64,000 nt of DNA from Paenibacillus baekrokdamisoli (GTDB lineage: Bacteria > Bacillota > Bacilli > Paenibacillales > Paenibacillaceae). Made by a program: the position numbers and the translations under genes. Positions 47,648-56,671 of the stretch are shown here, in pieces (position 1 is the stretch's first letter; every line of letters starts with the position of its first letter). The notes under the pieces were generated by a model. It had not been told where the DNA came from. It did no database searches and saw nothing but the letters and a program-made list of their open reading frames with translations. The stretch lies in contig NZ_AP019308.1 in assembly GCF_003945345.1 (NCBI RefSeq), positions 682,001 through 746,000 on the forward strand. Reading direction: 5' to 3'.

Positions 47648-47747
47648 GCGGCCGCATCCAGCGGTTGTTTTTTTGTTATAGGTCCATATTTGTAGACGTA
47701 CGAAGTTGGAAAGTGAAACGCGCGTGCGATGCGCCTTTCGGGAAAGG
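47648..47747 (+). promoter_or_regulatory. Structured relA leader: terminator-like hairpin and SD-masking hairpin
   Basis: A hairpin at 47648-47668 (CCGC/GCGG extended by G-U pairs, loop ATCCA) is followed by seven Ts, resembling a weak intrinsic terminator downstream of the promoter. A second hairpin, CCTTT-CGGG-AAAGG (47734-47747), covers the relA ribosome binding site GGAAAGGG. Together they could allow attenuation or translational control of (p)ppGpp synthetase; this is inference. Confidence 0.4.
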
Positions 47748-47758
47748 GACATTCATTC

Positions 47759-49942
47759 ATGGGCATAGAGCATTTACTCGATAAAGCATCAACTTACATG
47801 AAGGAACAAGACTTGAAGCGGATTAGTGAAGCCTACGAATTTGCCGAACAAGCTCATCACGGGCAAGTGCGTAAATCGGGCGAGCCCTATATCCTTCACC
47901 CTGTAGCCGTAGCCGAAATACTCGTTAACATGCAGATGGATGTGTTGTCGATTATTGCCGCGCTTCTACATGATGTAGTTGAAGATACGACTGTCCCGCT
48001 CGAAGAGGTGCGGTCCCGGTTTGGGGAAGCTTGCGCGGCGGTGGTAGATGGGTTGACGAAGCTGGAGAAGATTCAGTTCCGCTCCAAAGAAGAGCAGCAG
48101 AACGAGAATTATCGAAAAATGTTTGTCGCAATGGCGCAGGACATTCGAGTAATTCTTATTAAGCTTGCTGATCGTCTACACAATATGCGTACGCTGAAGT
48201 ATCAATCTGAGGAAGCTCAACGCCGTATTGCTTATGAAACGCTCGAGATATTTTGTCCAATTGCGCATAGACTCGGGATTTCCGCGATCAAATGGGAAAT
48301 GGAAGATATCGCACTGCGCTATTTAAATCCACAGCAATATTACCGAATCGCCAACCTGATGAAGAAGAAGCGGGCGGAGCGTGAACAATATATTACGGAT
48401 GTTATCAACCGTATTATTGAAAAGCTGGAGGAAATGAACATTGAGGGCGATATCTCCGGCAGACCCAAGCATATATACAGTATTTACAAGAAAATGACAG
48501 CTCGAAGCAAGCAGTTTAATGAAATCTATGATCTGCTTGCGATTCGGATTATCGTGGATAATATTAAGGACTGTTATGCAACGTTAGGTATCATTCATAC
48601 GCTTTGGAAGCCGATGCCTGGAAGGTTTAAAGATTACATCGCCATGCCAAAAGCGAATATGTATCAATCCTTGCATACAACAGTGATCGGACCGACAGGG
48701 GAACCAACTGAAGTGCAAATCCGGACATGGGACATGCACAGAACCTCAGAGTTTGGTATCGCAGCACACTGGGCCTACAAAGAAGGCAGCGTAGTTCCAG
48801 GTGGGTATTTTGAAGATAAAATGACGCTTTTCCGTGAGATTATTGAACTGCAGGATGAAGCAAGTGATGCCTCGGAGTTTGTGGAATCACTTAAGATGGA
48901 TTTCTTCTCCGATCTCGTCTTTGTATTTACGCCAAAGGGAGAGGTTTTCGAGCTGCCAGCTGGTTCCGTGCCGCTTGATTTTGCTTATCGGGTTCATACT
49001 GAGGTTGGTAATCGGACGATCGGGTCAAAGGTCAACGGACGAATCGTGCCACTGGATTATAAGCTCAAAACAGGTGACATTGTTGAAATCCTAACCTCTA
49101 AGCATTCATATGGCCCTAGTCAAGACTGGGTCAAAATTGCACAATCGTCACATGCACGCAGTAAAATCAAGCAATGGTTCAAGAAAGAAAGACGCGAAGA
49201 GAATGTAGCTAAAGGCCGCGATCTACTAGAACGTGAGCTGAAACGTCTGGGTTTGGAGCCTTCTGGCTGGTTATCAGATTCGCAGCTGCAGGAAGCGGCG
49301 CTTAAGTATAACTTCAATGATATTGAAGATATGCTCTCTGCCATCGGCTTCGGTGGTATAACAGCTGCTCAAATATGTACTAAATTGACTGAGAAAATGC
49401 GCAAAGAAGCCGAAGAAGCGAATCAAATCGAGCTTTCTAAAGAAATGAAGGAAGTGAAGTCGGCTCCAACCGTGAGAAAGATGCGTCCGACTCATGGCAT
49501 TTCTGTTAAGGGTGTAGATAATTTACTCGTTCGATTCGCTCGCTGCTGTAATCCGGTTCCTGGTGATGAGATTATCGGCTATATAACGCGTGGGCGTGGC
49601 GTTTCTGTCCATCGATTTTATTGTCAGAACTTGCCTTCAAGTTCAGATGGCGAGGAAGCAGCTCGTGTCATCGAGGTTGAGTGGGAACAATCGGTAGAAG
49701 CAAATTATAGTGTCGATATTGAGATTACAGGTCATAATCGCAATGGATTATTGAATGAAGTGCTTCAAGCCGTTTCGGAGAGTAAGACGGCCATCTCAGC
49801 TGTATCCGGAAGATCGGACAAGAATAAGCATTCGATGATCCACATGACCATTCTTATTCGTAATATCGAGCATTTACAGGCCGTTGTTGAGAAACTCAAG
49901 CGTGTGAAAGACGTCTATACGGTTACGCGTATTATGCAATAA
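47759..49942 (+). CDS. relA: Bifunctional (p)ppGpp synthetase/hydrolase
   Basis: 727 residues: HD hydrolase domain with HDVVEDT (71-77) intact, synthetase domain with [21 protein letters not shown] domain ([23 protein letters not shown]), a zinc-finger-like [20 protein letters not shown] and a C-terminal ACT domain. It senses uncharged tRNA on the ribosome and controls the stringent response. ATG 47759 is 9 nt after GGAAAGGG; upstream in-frame starts lack support. dtd follows. Confidence 0.96.
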   Translation: MGIEHLLDKASTYMKEQDLKRISEAYEFAEQAHHGQVRKSGEPYILHPVAVAEILVNMQMDVLSIIAALLHDVVEDTTVPLEEVRSRFGEACAAVVDGLTKLEKIQFRSKEEQQNENYRKMFVAMAQDIRVILIKLADRLHNMRTLKYQSEEAQRRIAYETLEIFCPIAHRLGISAIKWEMEDIALRYLNPQQYYRIANLMKKKRAEREQYITDVINRIIEKLEEMNIEGDISGRPKHIYSIYKKMTARSKQFNEIYDLLAIRIIVDNIKDCYATLGIIHTLWKPMPGRFKDYIAMPKANMYQSLHTTVIGPTGEPTEVQIRTWDMHRTSEFGIAAHWAYKEGSVVPGGYFEDKMTLFREIIELQDEASDASEFVESLKMDFFSDLVFVFTPKGEVFELPAGSVPLDFAYRVHTEVGNRTIGSKVNGRIVPLDYKLKTGDIVEILTSKHSYGPSQDWVKIAQSSHARSKIKQWFKKERREENVAKGRDLLERELKRLGLEPSGWLSDSQLQEAALKYNFNDIEDMLSAIGFGGITAAQICTKLTEKMRKEAEEANQIELSKEMKEVKSAPTVRKMRPTHGISVKGVDNLLVRFARCCNPVPGDEIIGYITRGRGVSVHRFYCQNLPSSSDGEEAARVIEVEWEQSVEANYSVDIEITGHNRNGLLNEVLQAVSESKTAISAVSGRSDKNKHSMIHMTILIRNIEHLQAVVEKLKRVKDVYTVTRIMQ

Positions 49943-49970
49943 TGAGGGTTTGGAAAGGGATTTAGAAGAG

Positions 49971-50414
49971 ATGAGGGTAGTTGTACAACGAAGTAAAGAG
50001 GCAGCGGTGACTGTTAATGGCGAGTTGATTGGTTCTATAGATCAAGGTCTCGTACTGCTGGTTGGAATTACGCATGAAGACACCGAGGCTGATGTGCGCT
50101 GGATGTCGGATAAAATTGCAGGATTGCGAATTTTTGAGGATGACTCAGGGAAAATGAATAACTCAATCCTTGATGCAGGCGGTGCCATTCTATCCGTCTC
50201 CCAGTTTACGTTATATGGAGACTGCCGAAAGGGCAGGAGACCTAACTTTATGGCCGCAGCAAGACCAGAGCAAGCTGAGGTGCTGTACATGCAGTTTAAT
50301 AAAGCGCTACGCACCGCAGGCTTACAAGTGGCGACTGGACAGTTTGGGGCGATGATGGAAGTATCGCTCATTAACTGGGGACCAGTAACATTAATCCTCG
50401 ACAGTAAAGGCTAA
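49971..50414 (+). CDS. dtd: D-aminoacyl-tRNA deacylase
   Basis: 147 residues with the DTD signatures [17 protein letters not shown] (the SQFTL catalytic motif) and the cross-subunit GPVT near the C-terminus ([11 protein letters not shown]). It hydrolyses D-aminoacyl-tRNA and mischarged Gly-tRNA-Ala. ATG 49971 gives the family N-terminus [11 protein letters not shown]. Confidence 0.96.
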   Translation: MRVVVQRSKEAAVTVNGELIGSIDQGLVLLVGITHEDTEADVRWMSDKIAGLRIFEDDSGKMNNSILDAGGAILSVSQFTLYGDCRKGRRPNFMAAARPEQAEVLYMQFNKALRTAGLQVATGQFGAMMEVSLINWGPVTLILDSKG

Positions 50415-50610
50415 GTAACGAATAGAGCAGCTAACTTGATTAATTGATTCAAGTGAAGTGCGTTTCGCTGCTTCCGTGTTAGAAATAGACAAGGCGGGCA
50501 ACACTAGAAACCGTGGAAACATTCACAAGCTCGGGCGACATCTCGGTGAATATTACCCGAAGAATGGCGTCGACAGCTTGTGTAACATCGGTGGAAGGAG
50601 CTTGCCTAAC

Positions 50611-50787
50611 ATGCATCAATCACGTAAAGAGCAAGGAATAGAGCGGTCATCAAGAAAATTATTAAACCCCGACCGTAGAGAAGCCCAGCTATTCGCCCAG
50701 CTCGAGGAGGACATAGAAGCCGCCTCCGAGTTCACAGGCGGTGAATCCTCCCCCCGCAGAGCCCCGCTAGGCGGACGCGGATTCTAA
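50611..50787 (+). CDS. Small hypothetical protein, 58 residues
   Basis: A hydrophilic 58-residue ORF with AAGGAG about 10 nt ahead of ATG 50611. It has a basic N-terminus (RKEQGIERSSRKLL), an acidic middle (AQLEEDIEAASEF) and a Gly/Arg end (RAPLGGRGF). An in-frame longer reading from 50458 lacks a good ribosome binding site. I do not recognise it; it could be genuine or chance. Confidence 0.4.
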   Translation: MHQSRKEQGIERSSRKLLNPDRREAQLFAQLEEDIEAASEFTGGESSPRRAPLGGRGF

Positions 50788-50927
50788 AGGTATCTTGAGA
50801 AATAGCAAAGCTTCCTTAAAGCTGCGCGCTATTCAGCAGTCATAGGGACCTCCGTAGGAGCAAGGTTGATCTCTAGGTTCGGCTCTAAGGTTTAAGCTAA
50901 GTTTCAAGGTTAAGGTAAGATTGTTGC

Positions 50928-51004
50928 TCTAATGTCTAATGTCAAATGTCTAATGTCTAATGTCTAAGGTCTAAGGTCTAAGGTCTAAGGTCTAAGGTCT
51001 AAGG
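50928..51004. repeat. Heptamer tandem repeat (11 units)
   Basis: Five units of TCTAATG type (one TCAAATG) are followed by six TCTAAGG units with no gaps, flanked by looser TTAAGG/CTAAGT variants at 50888-50920 and 51005-51030. There is no ORF through it. It is the core of the repeat-rich dtd-hisS gap. Confidence 0.95.
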
Positions 51005-51034
51005 TAAGGTTTAAGGCAAGGTCTCAAGCTCTTA

Positions 51035-51064
51035 GCTTTTTTAAGCTTCAAGCTTAAAAAAAGC
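51035..51064. repeat. Long A/T-flanked hairpin
   Basis: GCTTTTTTAAGCTT (51035-51048) pairs with AAGCTTAAAAAAAGC (51050-51064) with one bulged A. It may act as a weak terminator for either strand but has no T-run beyond the stem. Confidence 0.6.
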
Positions 51065-51082
51065 CATAAACCCTGCAGCGGA

Positions 51083-51142
51083 GGTTTTGAGCATTCGAAC
51101 GACTTTTGTGCGCAGCACAACGGGAGTACGAATGCCAAAACC
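51083..51142. repeat. Large imperfect hairpin with inner GTGC/GCAC stem
   Basis: GGTTTTG(A)GCATTCG (51083-51097) pairs with CGAATGC(C)AAAACC (51129-51142). Between them is a second stem GTGC/GCAC around GCA. It looks like a structured REP-type element; its right arm runs into the 14-bp repeat at 51137. Confidence 0.6.
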
Positions 51143-51176
51143 GGAGCCTGAAAACCGGAGCCTGAAAACCGGAGCC
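51137..51176. repeat. 14-bp tandem repeat (2.9 units)
   Basis: AAAACCGGAGCCTG occurs at 51137 and 51151 and, lacking its last two bases, at 51165, with no spacers. Confidence 0.9.
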
Positions 51177-51287
51177 TTGTTAGCGCTTCACATCTTGTAA
51201 TCTAAATGTAACTTATTTTCAATGTTCCTATAACATGCTCGGACTATACTAGAACTCGACCCCCTTTTTTGAATATATAATTGATGG

Positions 51288-51314
51288 ACCTACAACTTGT
51301 TTGTAGGTTTTTTT
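51288..51314 (+). terminator. Intrinsic terminator without an obvious gene
   Basis: ACCTACAA (51288-51295) pairs with TTGTAGGT (51301-51308), followed by seven Ts. No ORF ends here; it either ends read-through from dtd or an unlisted small RNA from the 50790-51287 region. Confidence 0.7.
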
Positions 51315-51431
51315 CTGCCCTTTTTACTTATGCAAACGCGAAAGATCAGCTTAGAAGAACCATTCTAATATAAGAACACCGCAGCTTACGAGCCGAACTT
51401 CAGCGGACTTTACATCCTAGTTATGCATCCC

Positions 51432-51460
51432 TTGACAGGTGATTGTAGGATGGATACAAT
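51432..51460 (+). promoter_or_regulatory. hisS promoter
   Basis: A consensus TTGACA (51432-51437), a 17-bp spacer and TACAAT (51455-51460). The start site should be near 51467, just ahead of the T-box leader. Confidence 0.85.
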
Positions 51461-51466
51461 TGAGGG

Positions 51467-51776
51467 TATATTGTGTCGATCCTAAGATGGGACCGCGTCG
51501 TTCTTAAGTACCTAAGCAGAGAGGGATTCCTAGGCTGGAAGAATCCTTAGCGTGCATGAACGAACAGACTTCCCGGAGGACAGATTGTGAATGGTATGCG
51601 ATGATAATCGCTGCTTAGTAGCTTTTCTGCGTAGTCAGGGCGTTAACCGATAAGCGAAGCAATTACGTGATTAAGCGTGGTTGATTCGAAAATGTGGGTG
51701 GTACCACGGTAGCTTCGCACACGCGCAGCTCTCGTCCCTTTTGCCTTGTATAAGGCGGAGGACGGGAGCTTTTTTT
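51467..51776 (+). ncRNA. T-box leader of hisS (His specifier)
   Basis: The T-box antiterminator sequence GTGGGTGGTACCACGG is at 51694-51709. The terminator is AGCTCTCGTCC/GGACGGGAGCT plus seven Ts (51727-51776). In Stem I, TCGTTC pairs with GAACGA and CTAAG with CTTAG; the internal loop has AGTA on the 5' side and GTGCAT on the 3' side, so CAT (51555-51557), a His codon, is the likely specifier. Uncharged tRNA-His is expected to favour antitermination and hisS expression. aspS is downstream without a terminator and should be co-regulated. Confidence 0.88.
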
Positions 51777-51853
51777 GATATTATCTCGCGTTGTCAGGCT
51801 TTGCGCTGCATCCTAACCAAAGCTGTAGCATCAAACTTTAAGGAGGGTTTAAG

Positions 51854-53098
51854 ATGGGCTTTCAGAAGCCTCCGGGCACACAGGATTTCCTGCCGGGTGC
51901 AGTAGAGAAGTGGCAGTTTGTCGAAAGCAAAGCGCGTGAAATTTGTCGTCGTTTCAATTTTCGAGAAATTCGCACACCACTATTTGAATCGACGGATTTG
52001 TACAAACGTGGAGTAGGCGAGACGACAGATATCGTCGAGAAAGAGATGTACACCTTTACTGACCGTGGTAATCGTAGTATTACCCTACGTCCGGAAGGTA
52101 CAGCAGGAGCGGTACGCGCTTTTGTGGAGAATAAGCTATATGGTGAGCCTGATCTGACGAAGCTGTACTATATCGGTCCTATGTTCCGCTATGAGCGTCA
52201 GCAAGCTGGACGTTATCGTCAGTTTCATCAGTTTGGAGTGGAAGCACTCGGCGCTGTTGATTCTGCTTTAGACGCAGAGGTGATTGCTCTTGGCTATACC
52301 TTCTACACAGAAGTGGGACTGACCGGTGTTCGTGTCGAGATCAATTCAGTGGGTACTCCAGCCGTTCGTGCAGCCTATCGGGAACGATTGCTTGCTTTCT
52401 TAGAGCCGAAGCGGGAATTGCTTTGTAAGGACTGCCAATCCCGGATGGACCGCAATCCTCTGCGAGTGCTTGATTGCAAAGTGGATCAGCATCATTTTGT
52501 AGGGGCACCTTCCATTTTGGAAAGCTTGGATGAGGAATGCAGGACGCATTTTGAAGCGCTGCAGTTTCATTTGACCAGCATGAATATTCCTTACACAATT
52601 AACCCGAGCTTGGTTCGCGGACTTGATTATTACACGCATACAGCGTTTGAGTTCAAGTCAGAGGGAATCGGCGCCATCGATACGATAGGAGGCGGCGGTC
52701 GTTACAATGGTCTCGTGGCCGAGATTGGCGGACCTGATCAACCAGGTGTAGGTCTTGGCCTTGGTCTGGAGCGAACGGTTATGCTGCTGGAAAGTCAAGG
52801 CGTTCAACTGAACGATTTGCACCGTCTTGATGTCTATCTGATAGGTCTAGGCGAAGCGGCAGATAAGGAGCTAACTCGTATCCTGCACAGCTTACGATTG
52901 CATGGCATCGCCGCTGAACGTGACTATCAAGGGCGGAAGATGAAGGCGCAGATGAAATCGGCCGATCGTCTCCAAGTTCGTTACACCGCTATTCTAGGGG
53001 ATGATGAGCTGGAACGCGGAGAAATAACACTCAAGAATATGTCTACAGGCGAGCAGCTGCTTGTGCCGATTGACCAGCTTGCTGAACAAATCAAATAA
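51854..53098 (+). CDS. hisS: Histidyl-tRNA synthetase
   Basis: 414 residues of the class II synthetase family: motif 1 region near the N-terminus, motif 2 (TLRPEGTAGAVRA, MFRYERQQAGRYRQFHQFG) and the histidine-specific LVRGLDYYTHTAFE plus motif 3 GLGLGLERTVML, then the anticodon-binding domain. AAGGAGG precedes the ATG. Controlled by the upstream T-box. Confidence 0.97.
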   Translation: MGFQKPPGTQDFLPGAVEKWQFVESKAREICRRFNFREIRTPLFESTDLYKRGVGETTDIVEKEMYTFTDRGNRSITLRPEGTAGAVRAFVENKLYGEPDLTKLYYIGPMFRYERQQAGRYRQFHQFGVEALGAVDSALDAEVIALGYTFYTEVGLTGVRVEINSVGTPAVRAAYRERLLAFLEPKRELLCKDCQSRMDRNPLRVLDCKVDQHHFVGAPSILESLDEECRTHFEALQFHLTSMNIPYTINPSLVRGLDYYTHTAFEFKSEGIGAIDTIGGGGRYNGLVAEIGGPDQPGVGLGLGLERTVMLLESQGVQLNDLHRLDVYLIGLGEAADKELTRILHSLRLHGIAAERDYQGRKMKAQMKSADRLQVRYTAILGDDELERGEITLKNMSTGEQLLVPIDQLAEQIK

Positions 53099-53186
53099 AT
53101 AAATTAATTAATAAATAAATTAATGAATTAATGAATTAATCAAACATGAATATCCCAATTTACTAATCATAGAGGAGTCGACTTAA

Positions 53187-55007
53187 ATGATGATGTTAAA
53201 AACTCATTCTTGTGGAACGCTGACTAAAGCAGAGGTAGGACAAACCGTTACTTTGAACGGCTGGGTACAGCGCCGTCGTGATCTTGGCGGCGTCTTGTTT
53301 ATTGATCTGCGTGACCGTACAGGTATTATGCAAATTGTCTTTAACCCGGATTTCTCCGGTGACGCGCTTGCGATTGCCGACCGTGCTCGTAATGAATATG
53401 TATTAGCAATTCGCGGTGAAGTGGTCGAACGTGATTCAGAGACAGTCAACAAAAACCTTGCGACAGGTGAAATTGAAATACGTGTTACCGAGATCGAAAT
53501 TATGAATGCTGCAAAAACACCTCCTTTCCCAATCGAAGATGGTGTTGAAGTTGACGAGTCTATCCGTCTTAAATATCGCTATCTGGATCTGCGTCGCCCA
53601 GAAATGCAAAAAACGCTGCTGCTTCGTTCAAAAGCAGCGAAAATTTTCCGCGATTTCCTGGATGGCGAAGGATTTATTGATATCGAAACACCAATTCTTA
53701 CTAAGAGCACACCTGAAGGAGCTCGCGACTACTTGGTTCCAAGCCGTGTTCATCCAGGTGAGTTCTTTGCACTACCGCAGTCACCACAAATTTTCAAACA
53801 GCTTCTTATGGTTAGTGGTTTAGAGCGATACTATCAAATTGCTCGTTGTTTCCGCGATGAGGATCTTCGTGCTGACCGTCAGCCAGAGTTCACACAAGTC
53901 GACATCGAGACCTCATTCCTTTCACAGGATCAGCTGCTTGAGCTTTTGGAACAGCTTGTTGCCAAACTACTGCGCGAGACGGTTGGGGTAGAGCTCCAAT
54001 TGCCTTTCCAACGTATTACTTATGCTGATGCTATGAACAAATATGGTTCAGACAAACCAGATTTGCGTTTTGGCATGGAAATGGAAGATATCACGGACAT
54101 CGTCTCGAGTTGTGATGTAAAAGTATTTGCTTCTGTAGCCGCTAGCGGCGGTGTTGTTAAAGCGCTGAATGCAAAAGGCTGTGCAAGCTGGAGTCGTAAG
54201 GAGCTTGATGATCTACAGCCGTTTGCCGCTCGTTATGGCGGTAAAGGTCTGGCATGGGTAACCGTCAAGGAAGGCGAGTGGCGCGGCCCGATCGTGAAGT
54301 TCTTCAAGCCTGAAGAAATCGCAGCCTTAACTGACCGTCTTGGCGTTGAAGAGGGTGACCTGCTGCTCTTCTCTGCAGATAAGAAGAAAGTGGTTGCAGA
54401 TGTTCTTGGTAACCTTCGTCTGAGAATCGGAAAACAGCTGGGCTTGATTGACGAATCCAAATTTAAATTCGAATGGGTCGTAGACTTCCCACTCCTTGGA
54501 TATGATGAAGAAGCGAAACGTTATGTAGCCGAACATCATCCATTCACACGCCCGAACGAAGCCGATATTCCTCTATTTGACACCGATCCGGGACAAATTA
54601 GAGCGCAGGCATATGATCTTGTTCTAAACGGTTATGAAGTTGGCGGCGGATCCATGCGGATTTACCAACGTGATGTTCAAGAACTTATGTTTAAAGCGCT
54701 TGGTTTCTCAACAGAGGAAGCGCATGAGAAATTCGGCTTCTTGCTAGATGCATTTGACTATGGAACACCTCCACATGGTGGTTTTGCATTCGGCTTCGAC
54801 CGACTTGTTATGCTGCTTACTGGACGTACGAACCTTCGTGAAACGATTGCATTCCCGAAAACAGCGAGTGCAACAGATCTACTTTGCGATGCACCGTCCG
54901 AGGTTGATATCACGCAGCTTCAACAGCTGCATATCCGCACGCTGCCAAAGGCTGTTAAACAGACAGAAGCTGCAGCAGTCGGCAGTACGCCGCAAGCAAA
55001 CGAATAG
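53187..55007 (+). CDS. aspS: Aspartyl-tRNA synthetase
   Basis: 606 residues of the bacterial-type AspRS: N-terminal OB anticodon domain ([20 protein letters not shown]), class II motifs ([31 protein letters not shown]) and the GAD insertion. It aminoacylates tRNA-Asp; bacteria of this lineage often use it also on tRNA-Asn in the GatCAB pathway, which cannot be judged here. Preceded by an AT-rich 88-bp spacer without a terminator, so it belongs to the hisS transcript. Confidence 0.97.
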   Translation: MMMLKTHSCGTLTKAEVGQTVTLNGWVQRRRDLGGVLFIDLRDRTGIMQIVFNPDFSGDALAIADRARNEYVLAIRGEVVERDSETVNKNLATGEIEIRVTEIEIMNAAKTPPFPIEDGVEVDESIRLKYRYLDLRRPEMQKTLLLRSKAAKIFRDFLDGEGFIDIETPILTKSTPEGARDYLVPSRVHPGEFFALPQSPQIFKQLLMVSGLERYYQIARCFRDEDLRADRQPEFTQVDIETSFLSQDQLLELLEQLVAKLLRETVGVELQLPFQRITYADAMNKYGSDKPDLRFGMEMEDITDIVSSCDVKVFASVAASGGVVKALNAKGCASWSRKELDDLQPFAARYGGKGLAWVTVKEGEWRGPIVKFFKPEEIAALTDRLGVEEGDLLLFSADKKKVVADVLGNLRLRIGKQLGLIDESKFKFEWVVDFPLLGYDEEAKRYVAEHHPFTRPNEADIPLFDTDPGQIRAQAYDLVLNGYEVGGGSMRIYQRDVQELMFKALGFSTEEAHEKFGFLLDAFDYGTPPHGGFAFGFDRLVMLLTGRTNLRETIAFPKTASATDLLCDAPSEVDITQLQQLHIRTLPKAVKQTEAAAVGSTPQANE

Positions 55008-55042
55008 CCATTGTGCATGCTATACATGAGGAGGGAATAACC

Positions 55043-55798
55043 GTGCTGCATCAATTTTCGCGTACGGAGCTAGCGATTGGCCCCGAGGGGCTTGATATCA
55101 TGAAGCAAAGCACAGTAGCCGTGCTTGGAATCGGCGGTGTGGGTGGAATCGCGGCAGAAGCGTTAGCTCGTACGGGTATCGGGCGAATTATTTTGATTGA
55201 TAAGGATATCGTTGACATCACGAATATCAATCGTCAAATTCATGCCTTGACCACAACGGTCGGTCAGCCAAAGGCAGATCTGATGCGGGATCGTATTAAG
55301 CTTATTAATCCAGACTGTGATGTCATCTCGCTCCGAATGTTCTACACAGAAGAAACGTATGAGAAGCTCTTCGAGTATCCGCTGGATTACGTTGTCGATG
55401 CCTCCGATACGATTGAATATAAGATTCATTTGATCAAACAGTGCTTGGAGCGTAAAATTCCGATTATTTCAAGCATGGGCGCAGCGAATAAGATGGATCC
55501 AACAAGATTTCAGGTAGCTGATATATCTAAGACATCGATGGATCCAATTGCGCGCGTCGTGCGGCAGCGGCTCCGTAAAGAAGGAATTAAGAAGGGCGTT
55601 AAAGTCGTTTTCTCGACCGAGGAGCCGCAAAAGCCGCGTGAGGATGTTACACAGCGGATCGTGCCTGAGAACGCGCCGGAAATTCGCAAGGCTAAGCAGC
55701 CTCCTGCAAGTAACGCGTTCGTTCCTCCGGTCGCAGGACTTATTATGGTGAGTGTGGTCGTTCGCGACCTCCTCATAACGGGAGGACAACCAACATGA
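55043..55798 (+). CDS. tcdA: TcdA-like tRNA threonylcarbamoyladenosine dehydratase (YrvM)
   Basis: 251 residues of the E1-like ThiF/MoeB superfamily: ATP-binding VLGIGGVGGIAAEALARTGI (about 27-46), DKDIVDITNINRQIHA and VDASDTIEYKIHLI. TcdA forms cyclic t6A in tRNA; YrvM is the B. subtilis homologue in the same position after aspS. GTG 55043 follows GAGGAGGGA. The stop overlaps the next gene. Confidence 0.88.
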   Translation: MLHQFSRTELAIGPEGLDIMKQSTVAVLGIGGVGGIAAEALARTGIGRIILIDKDIVDITNINRQIHALTTTVGQPKADLMRDRIKLINPDCDVISLRMFYTEETYEKLFEYPLDYVVDASDTIEYKIHLIKQCLERKIPIISSMGAANKMDPTRFQVADISKTSMDPIARVVRQRLRKEGIKKGVKVVFSTEEPQKPREDVTQRIVPENAPEIRKAKQPPASNAFVPPVAGLIMVSVVVRDLLITGGQPT

Positions 55799-56454
55799 AT
55801 GCAGCATTAGTGAACAAGCTAGGTCTGTCCCTGGATATGAAGGTCTTGGTGCTTGAATCGCCTGATTCCTCTTACCAGGATAGTCTGGGAGTAGATAAGG
55901 ATAACAGTACCTATCAATCGTCAAATGACGGTACGTATGATTTTGTTCTTTTGTTTGCTCAGGATATTGCTGGGCTTAAGGAACATGCTCCTGAAGCATT
56001 AAAGGCTGTTAAGAGGGACGGGCTGCTCTGGATTTGTTATCCCGAGGAATCCTCCAAGATTCGCAGTGATATTAATCGTCAGCGTGGCTGGCGAGTCGTA
56101 ACCGACGAAGGCTGGGAAGCCGTCTCTTTGATTTCCATTGATGATACGTGGACAGCAAAGCGATTCCGTCCTGAAGGACTTGAAGCCGTTAAGACGACTA
56201 CAAGATCCAATCGTACCCCAAGCACGGTTAGCCGGGTAATTCCTGCTCAAGAATTAAACGTTCCAGAGCCGCTAATAAAGGCACTTGAGAATGAGCCTGA
56301 AGCAGATGCATTCTTCATAGCTTTAGAACCGCTGGATCGCATTGCCTATGTGAACTGGATCAATGAAGCAAAGAATGAAGAAGCGCAAGAAGCACGTATT
56401 TCCGAGACTGTGGAGAAATTACTTCTGAAGCTTAAACGCCCATCAGATAAATAA
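55795..56454 (+). CDS. YdeI/OmpD-associated-like protein
   Basis: 219 residues. The N-terminal half (YDFVLLFAQDIAGLKEHAPEAL, DGLLWICYPEESSKI) resembles DUF3052-type sequences; the C-terminus (DRIAYVNWINEAKNEEAQEARI) matches the YdeI/OmpD-associated motif. No enzymatic role is established for the family. The ATG overlaps the tcdA stop (ATGA), an unusual partnership that suggests coupled translation. Confidence 0.7.
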   Translation: MNAALVNKLGLSLDMKVLVLESPDSSYQDSLGVDKDNSTYQSSNDGTYDFVLLFAQDIAGLKEHAPEALKAVKRDGLLWICYPEESSKIRSDINRQRGWRVVTDEGWEAVSLISIDDTWTAKRFRPEGLEAVKTTTRSNRTPSTVSRVIPAQELNVPEPLIKALENEPEADAFFIALEPLDRIAYVNWINEAKNEEAQEARISETVEKLLLKLKRPSDK

Positions 56455-56469
56455 ATAAGCTGTAAACCG

Positions 56470-56525
56470 ATCCGTTAAAAGCGATAGCAGGAGAGATGCT
56501 GCTATCACTTTTAACGGATTTTTTT
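56470..56525 (+). terminator. Terminator after the hisS-aspS-tcdA operon
   Basis: ATCCGTTAAAAG(C)GATAGCAG pairs with CTGCTATC(A)CTTTTAACGGAT, a 20-bp stem with one mismatch, followed by seven Ts. Confidence 0.95.
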
Positions 56526-56552
56526 GCGGACTTTTGTCCATACGAACAAAAG

Positions 56553-56586
56553 TTGCCTTTGACAAACTTTTTTGTATGTGTACAAT
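56553..56586 (+). promoter_or_regulatory. Nramp gene promoter with possible MntR-like box
   Basis: TTGACA (56559-56564), 16-bp spacer and TACAAT (56581-56586). Overlapping the -35, TTGCCTTTGACAAAC matches about 11 of 15 positions of the B. subtilis MntR box core as I recall it. An upstream inverted repeat ACTTTTGT/ACAAAAGT lies at 56530-56553. The operator claim is tentative. Confidence 0.5.
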
Positions 56587-56671
56587 GAAATTAGGAAACA
56601 ATGGTTTTGGCCCTGCATACATGTAGGGAGTAGATTTAGAAAATAATGAAGTCAACTAGAGGTGATAAACG

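Noticed and set aside
50928..51004. CRISPR or iteron-type replication origin
   Set aside because: Units are 7 bp with no spacers, and there is no adjacent rep or dnaA gene or DnaA box pattern.
55008..55042. 6S RNA next to aspS as in B. subtilis
   Set aside because: Only 35 bp separate aspS from the TcdA-like gene, too short to hold 6S RNA.
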